From Paulinella micropora (Eukaryota; Cercozoa; Imbricatea; Euglyphida): DNA of 64,000 nucleotides. Under the pieces are notes generated by a model. That model did not search any database and was not told the origin of the DNA. It worked only from the letters and a program-made list of their open reading frames with translations. The DNA lies in contig BJOX01000067.1 of assembly GCA_009731375.1 (NCBI GenBank), forward strand, positions 602,142-666,141. Reading direction: 5' to 3'. Both the position numbers and the translations under genes were made by a program. Positions 57,129 to 64,000 of this stretch are shown one piece after another (the stretch's first letter is position 1; each line of letters starts with the position of its first letter).

Positions 57129-57180
57129 GCCGACGCATCCTTCCGGGTTTTCCGCATCTATCAGTAATCGAGGACGGCAG
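57129..57180 (+). CDS. Exon 12 of the satellite-intron gene
   Basis: With GG from exon 11 it reads [18 protein letters not shown], ending CAG|GTCTATC in phase 0. Three 3'-partial copies (ATCAGTAATCGAGGACGGCAG) lie downstream at about 58032, 58667 and 58893, each at the edge of a (CTAT)n block. Short disordered exon. Confidence 0.5.
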
Positions 57181-57181
57181 G

Positions 57182-57241
<60 letters not shown>

Positions 57242-57270
57242 CCTATCTACCTACCTACCGAGCTAGCTAG

Positions 57271-57308
<38 letters not shown>

Positions 57309-57309
57309 G

Positions 57310-57356
<47 letters not shown>

Positions 57357-57990
57357 CACGGCTTAGCTGGGCATCGGGTTAATACTTTACCCACAGACTT
57401 CCTTGGTTTACGAAATCAGAAGCTCCTTTTTCTGACATTAGTCGATATCTCATCAGTTGATCTCATCACTTACTCCACGGAGTGAACCAAGGCCACTTGA
57501 GGTGTCACTGACCCTCCCTTGGGCAAGGTTTTGTGAAATGGGTGCCATCTGTCGACAGACAGAGAATTAGGGGATGGTGTGGGTGTGCTGGGCCCGTGGT
57601 GGGGTGCCTTATGTGTGCCTAGCCATACGCCTATAAGTCACATGCCGAAATAGCGACGGGAAGCACAATCCTGTTCCCTCAGGGTGCCCTTTCTCGCTTG
57701 TTGAGCCCGGAATAAAACCCACAGTGCTCTGTCGGTTTATACTAGACTGTCGAACAGTCTCGAAACTCCATCTGCTTACTGGGTCCTCTGTAATGAAGGT
57801 GGGAGCTCGTTCTGCAAGGGGCGCTTATGGAACGAGCCCTGGCCCCGCCTGGTACTAGGGAGCTTTGGTATCGCCTGTATCAGTATGCAAACATCACGGC
57901 TTAGCTGGGCATCGGGTTAATACTTTACCCACAGACTTCCTTGGTTGACGAAATCAGAAGCTCCTTTTTTCTGACATTAGTCGATATCTC

Positions 57991-58033
<43 letters not shown>

Positions 58034-58054
58034 AGTAATCGAGGACGGCAGGTC

Positions 58055-58090
<36 letters not shown>

Positions 58091-58144
58091 CCTACCTACC
58101 TACCTACCGAGCTATCTATCTATCTACCTATCTATCTATCTATC

Positions 58145-58217
<73 letters not shown>

Positions 58218-58690
58218 GCCTATAAGTCATATGCCGAAATAGCGACGGGAAGCACAATCCTGTTCCCTCAGGGTGCCCTTTCTCGCTTGTTGAGCCCGGA
58301 ATAAAACCCACAGTGCTCTGTCGGTTTATACTAGACTGTCGAACAGTCTCGAAACTCCATCTGCTTACTGGGCCCTCTGTAATGGAGGTGGGAGCTCGTT
58401 CTGCAAGGGGCGCTTTATGGAACGAGCCCTGGCCCCGCCTGGTACTAGGAAGCTTTGGTATTGCCTGTATCAGTCCCTTCCGTGCAAACATCACGGCTTA
58501 GCTGGGCATCGGGTTAATACTTTACCCACAGACTTCCTGGTTGACGAAATTAGAAGCTCCTTTTTTCTGACATTAGTCGATATTTCATCTATCCATCCAT
58601 CCATCCATCCATCCATCCATCTATCTATCTATCTATCTATCTATCTGTCTATCTATCTATCTATCTATCAGTAATCGAGGACGGCAGGTC

Positions 58691-58722
<32 letters not shown>

Positions 58723-58773
58723 CCTACCTACCTACCTACCTACCTACCTACCTACCTACTATCTATCTGTCTA

Positions 58774-58813
<40 letters not shown>

Positions 58814-58821
58814 TCTATCTA

Positions 58822-58856
<35 letters not shown>

Positions 58857-58938
58857 ATCTATCTATCTATCTATCTACCTATCTACCTATCTATCAGTAA
58901 TCGAGGACGGCAGGTGCTTCCTCTATCTATCTATCTAC

Positions 58939-58989
<51 letters not shown>

Positions 58990-59310
58990 CCTATCTATCT
59001 ACCTATCTACCTACCTACCTACCTATCTATCTATCTATCTCTATCTATCTATCTATCTGTCTATCTATCTATCTTTCTATCCATCCTATATGGAACGAGC
59101 CCTGGCCCCACCTGGTACTAGGGAGCTTTGGTATCGCCTGTATCAGTCCCTTCCGTGCAAACATCACGGCTTAGCTGGGCATCGGGTTAATAATTTACCC
59201 ACATACTTCCTTGGTTGACGAAATCAGAAGCTCCTTTTTTCTGACATTAGTCGATATCTCATTTATCTATCTATCATCCTATCTACCTATCTACCTATCT
59301 ACCTACCTAC

Positions 59311-59349
<39 letters not shown>

Positions 59350-59370
59350 CCTATCTACCTACCTACCTAC

Positions 59371-59414
<44 letters not shown>

Positions 59415-59544
59415 ATCTACCTATCTACCTCTACCTACCTACCTGTCTATCTATCTATCTATCTATCTATCTACCTATCTACCTACCTACTTGTCTACCT
59501 ATCTACCTAACCTATCTACCTACCTACCTATCTATCTATCTATC

Positions 59545-59643
<99 letters not shown>

Positions 59644-59898
59644 ACTAGACTGTCGACAGTCTCGAAACTCCATCTGCTTACTGGGTCCTCTGTAATGGAG
59701 GTGGGAGCTCGTTCTGCAAGGGGCGCTTATGGAACGAGCCCTGGCCCCGCCTGGTACTAGGGAGCTTTGGTATCGCCTGTATCAGTCCCTTCCGTGCAAA
59801 CATCACGGCTTAGCTGGGCATCGGGTTAATACTTTACCCACAGACTTCCTTGGTTGACGAAATCAGAAGCTCATTTTTCTATCATTAATCGATATCTC

Positions 59899-59943
<45 letters not shown>

Positions 59944-59988
59944 CCTACCTACCTACCTACCTACCTACCTACCTACCTACCTACCTAC

Positions 59989-60042
<54 letters not shown>

Positions 60043-60114
60043 NNNNNNNNNNACCTACCTACCTACCTACCTACCTACTTACCTACCTACCTACCTACCT
60101 ACCTACCTACCTAC

Positions 60115-60152
<38 letters not shown>

Positions 60153-60200
60153 GTCTATCTATCTGTCTGTCTGTCTATCTATCTGTCTGTCTATCTATCA

Positions 60201-60249
<49 letters not shown>

Positions 60250-60946
60250 CCTTTCTATCTACCTGCCTACCTACCTACCTATCTATCTATCTATCTATCT
60301 ATCTACCTATCTATCTATCTATCTATCTCCTTTTTTCTGACAGTAGTCGATATCTCATCACTCACTCCACCTGGAGATCCCACCAAGGCCACTCGAGGTG
60401 TCACTTGGGCTTGGTTTTGAAATGGGTGCCATCTGTCGACAGACAGACAATTAGGGGATGGTGTGGGAGTGCTGGGCCCGTGGTGGGGTGCCTTATGTGT
60501 GCCTAGCCATACGCCTATAAGTTACATGCCGAAATGGCGACGGGAAGCACAATCCTGTTTCCTTGGGGTGCCCTTTCTCGCTTGTTGAGCCCGGAATACC
60601 ACCCACAGTGCTCTGTCGGTTTTTGCTAGACTGTCGGTTGTCGATGATGCTCTGCGGAGATGCCACAGTCTCAAAACACCATCTGATTACTGGGCCCTCT
60701 ATAATGGAGGTGGGAGCTCGTTCTGCAAGGGGCTCTTATGGAACGAGCCCTGGCCCCGCCCGGTACTGGGGAGGTTTGAGCTCTCGATGAGACATGCTGT
60801 CGAAAGAGCTCTTCTGGTATCGCCTGTATTAGTCCCTTCCGTGCAAATATCACGGCTTAGCTGGGCATCGGGTAAATACTTTGCCCACAGACCCCCTCGG
60901 TTGACGAAATCAGAAGCTCCTTTTTTCTGACATTAGTCGATATCTC

Positions 60947-61002
<56 letters not shown>

Positions 61003-61007
61003 GTCTA

Positions 61008-61068
<61 letters not shown>

Positions 61069-61143
61069 TTATCTCTGTATCTATCTAAATGTCCACCTAA
61101 TTACCACCTACCTACCTACCTACCTACCTACCTACCTACCTAC

Positions 61144-61202
<59 letters not shown>

Positions 61203-61306
61203 CCTTCGATCTAGGTTTCGCATACGGGGTCGGTGCGGGTGGCCTAATTGCCACCTACCTACCTACCTACCTACCTACCTACCTACCTACCTACATTCCG
61301 ATCTAG
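57181..61306 (+). repeat. (CTAT)n/(CCTA)n with satellite fragments
   Basis: A ~4-kb intron of (CTAT)n and (CCTA)n, five satellite fragments, three exon 12 3'-copies, a ten-N gap (60043-60052) and one 5'-partial copy of exon 13 at 61215-61245. Satellite fragments repeatedly meet (CTAT)n at the same base, after GATATCTCAT. Confidence 0.85.
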
Positions 61307-61364
61307 GTTTCGCATACGGGGTCGGTGCGGGTGGCACCTGTCACCCACCCGAAGAAAAAATCAG
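61307..61364 (+). CDS. Exon 13 of the satellite-intron gene
   Basis: Acceptor GATCTAG, donor TCAG|GTCTATC. In phase 0 it reads [19 protein letters not shown] plus G. The 5'-partial copy upstream (61215-61245) includes the same CGATCTAG acceptor and the first ~30 bases, then passes to (CCTA)n. Confidence 0.55.
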
Positions 61365-61925
<561 letters not shown>

Positions 61926-61932
61926 TCCATCC

Positions 61933-61968
<36 letters not shown>

Positions 61969-62000
61969 GTCTGTCTGTCTGTCTGTCTGTCCATCTATCC

Positions 62001-62044
<44 letters not shown>

Positions 62045-62508
62045 GGGTGCCATCTGTCGACAGACAGAGAATTAGGGGATGGTGTGGGTGTGCTGGGCCC
62101 GTGGTGGGGTGCCTTATGTGTGCCTAGCCATACGCCTATGAGTCACATGCCGAAATAGCGACGGGAAGCACAATCCTGTTCCCTCAGGGTGCCCTTTCTC
62201 GCTTGTTGAGCCCGGAATAAAACCCACAGTGCTCTGTCGGTTTATACTAGACTGTCGAACAGTCTCGAAACTCCATCTGCTTACTGGGCCCTCTGTAATG
62301 GAGGTCGGAGCTCGTTCTGCAAGGGGCGCTTTATGGAACGAGCCCTGGCCCCGCCTGGTACTAGGGAGCTTTGGTATCGCCTGTATCAGTCCCTTCCGTG
62401 CAAACATCACGGCTTAGCTGGGCATCGGGTTAATACTTTACCCACAGACTTCCTTGGTTGACGAAATCAGAAGCTCCTTTTTTCTGACATTAGTCGATAT
62501 CTCATCTG

Positions 62509-62561
<53 letters not shown>

Positions 62562-62572
62562 ATATCTATCTA

Positions 62573-62607
<35 letters not shown>

Positions 62608-62608
62608 G

Positions 62609-62640
<32 letters not shown>

Positions 62641-62708
62641 ATCTATCTATCTATCTATCTATCTATCTAACTCTATCTAACTACCTACCTACCTACCTAC
62701 CTACGTAC

Positions 62709-62746
<38 letters not shown>

Positions 62747-62818
62747 CTCTATCTATCTATCTCTCTATCTATCTATCTATCTATCTACTATCTATCTATC
62801 TATCTATCCATCTATCTG

Positions 62819-62856
<38 letters not shown>

Positions 62857-63558
62857 CATCCATCCATCCATCTATCTATCTATCTATCTATCTATCCTAT
62901 CTATCTATCCTATCTATCTATCCTGTCTATCCTATCTATCCTATCTATCCTATCTATCTATCTATCTATCTATCCTATCTATCTATCTATCTTGACATTA
63001 GTCGATATCTCATCAGTTGATCTCATCACTTACTCCACGGAGCGAACCAAGGCCACTTGAGGTGTCACTGACCCTCCCTTGGGCTTGGTTTTTTTGAAAT
63101 GGGTGCCATCTGTCGACAGACAAAGAATTAGGGGATGGTGTGGGTGTGCTGGGCCCGTGGTGGGGTGCCTTATGTGTGCCTAGCCATACGCCTATAAGTC
63201 ACATGCCGAAATAGCGACGGGAAGCACAATCCTGTTCCCTCAGGGTGCCCTTTCTCGCTTGTTGAGCCCGGAATAAAACCCACAGTGCTCTGTCGGTTTA
63301 TACTAGACTGTCGAACAGTCTCGAAACTCCATCTGCTTACTGGGTCCTCTGTAATGGAGGTGGGAGCTCGTTCTGCAAGGGGCGCTTATGGAACGAGCCC
63401 TGGCCCCGCCTGGTACTAGGGAGCTTTGGTATCGCCTGTATCAGTCCCTTCCGTGCAAACATCACGGCTTAGCTGGGCATCGGGTTAATACTTTACCCAC
63501 AGACTTCCTTGGTTGACGAAATCAGAAGCTCCTTTTTTCTGACATTAGTCGATATCTC

Positions 63559-63591
<33 letters not shown>

Positions 63592-63676
63592 GGCCAGCTA
63601 GCCTAGCCAGTTATCTGTCTGTCTGTCTGCCTGTCTGTCTGTCTGTCTGTCTGTCTTGAGAATAATCTATCCATCC

Positions 63677-63717
<41 letters not shown>

Positions 63718-63755
63718 CAACTGTCTGTTGTCTTGTCGGTCGGTCGTTCGGTTTG

Positions 63756-63832
<77 letters not shown>

Positions 63833-63834
63833 AG
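61926..63834 (+). repeat. (CTAT)n arrays and two satellite copies
   Basis: (CTAT)n, (CTGT)n and (TCCTA)n blocks with satellite segments at 62043-62504 and 62992-63559, then (CTGT)n and (CTAT)n ending in ATAG at 63831-63834. Confidence 0.85.
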
Positions 63835-63868
63835 GGTCTGCATCGGCAGGGAGCACCCCAACGACAAG
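63835..63868 (+). CDS. Possible further small exon
   Basis: TATAG before and AAG|GTGTATATG after define a 34-bp candidate. Following exon 13 (phase 1) it would read [11 protein letters not shown]; another frame reads [11 protein letters not shown]. It has the same setting as the exons before it, an array ending in AG and a GT donor into TA-rich repeat, but no partial copies. The window ends before the next exon. Confidence 0.35.
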
Positions 63869-64000
63869 GTGTATATGTTTATGCATATATAGTATATGTA
63901 TATGGACATATGTATATGGGTATTCACTGTATTATGGAATATGTTAATGGATAGTTATATGTATATATCGATATGTTTATTTATATCCCAAGATCTCCTG
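63869..64000. other. TA-rich end of window
   Basis: (TATATG)n-like sequence with no gene seen. Confidence 0.5.

Overview
This window is eukaryotic nuclear DNA from an intron-rich genome loaded with microsatellites and transposable elements. The signs are GT-AG splice sites (donors often GTATGT, acceptors with pyrimidine tracts), a voltage-gated cation-channel S6 exon, Ty3/gypsy, LINE and Penelope-like retroelements, and a gene of the DUF7869 type. A protist or alga is my best guess, but I cannot name the organism. Seven N gaps are present, several inside homopolymer runs.

Layout. 0.6-2.7 kb: the last two visible exons of an ion-channel gene, with partial copies of the first exon on both sides. 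2.7-4.1 kb: no gene seen. 4.4-7.9 kb: a decayed reverse-transcriptase element, probably Penelope-like. 8.9-34.3 kb: a large Ty3/gypsy-like region between two related LTR-type repeats. Coiled-coil ORFs and gag lie at 10.3-14.8 kb; reverse transcriptase, RNase H, integrase and a 3' ORF lie at 26.9-32.1 kb. Gag and pol are separated by about 12 kb of different DNA (14.8-26.8 kb) with short-intron genes on both strands: a methyltransferase-like ORF, several unknown genes and a frameshifted DUF7869-type gene. That block carries 11 copies of a ~52-bp hairpin element arranged like nested brackets.

34.6-63.9 kb is mostly tetranucleotide arrays, (TATG)n, (CTAT)n and (CCTA)n, plus polypurine and polypyrimidine tracts and a 546-bp satellite. 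Hidden inside is at least one gene. Thirteen small exons from 43.4 to 61.4 kb have splice phases that agree across every junction, giving one open frame: a Ser/Thr-rich ectodomain, a poly-Ser stretch, one membrane helix and a disordered tail. Its introns are the arrays. A LINE fragment lies antisense in one intron.

The most striking pattern is at exon edges. Many exons are accompanied by tandem partial copies fused to tetranucleotide repeats. Copies of the 5' part (with the intron end) always lie upstream of the intact exon, and copies of the 3' part (with the donor) always lie downstream. One intact exon always remains. This looks like repeated tandem duplication with one breakpoint in the exon and one in the array, filtered by selection.
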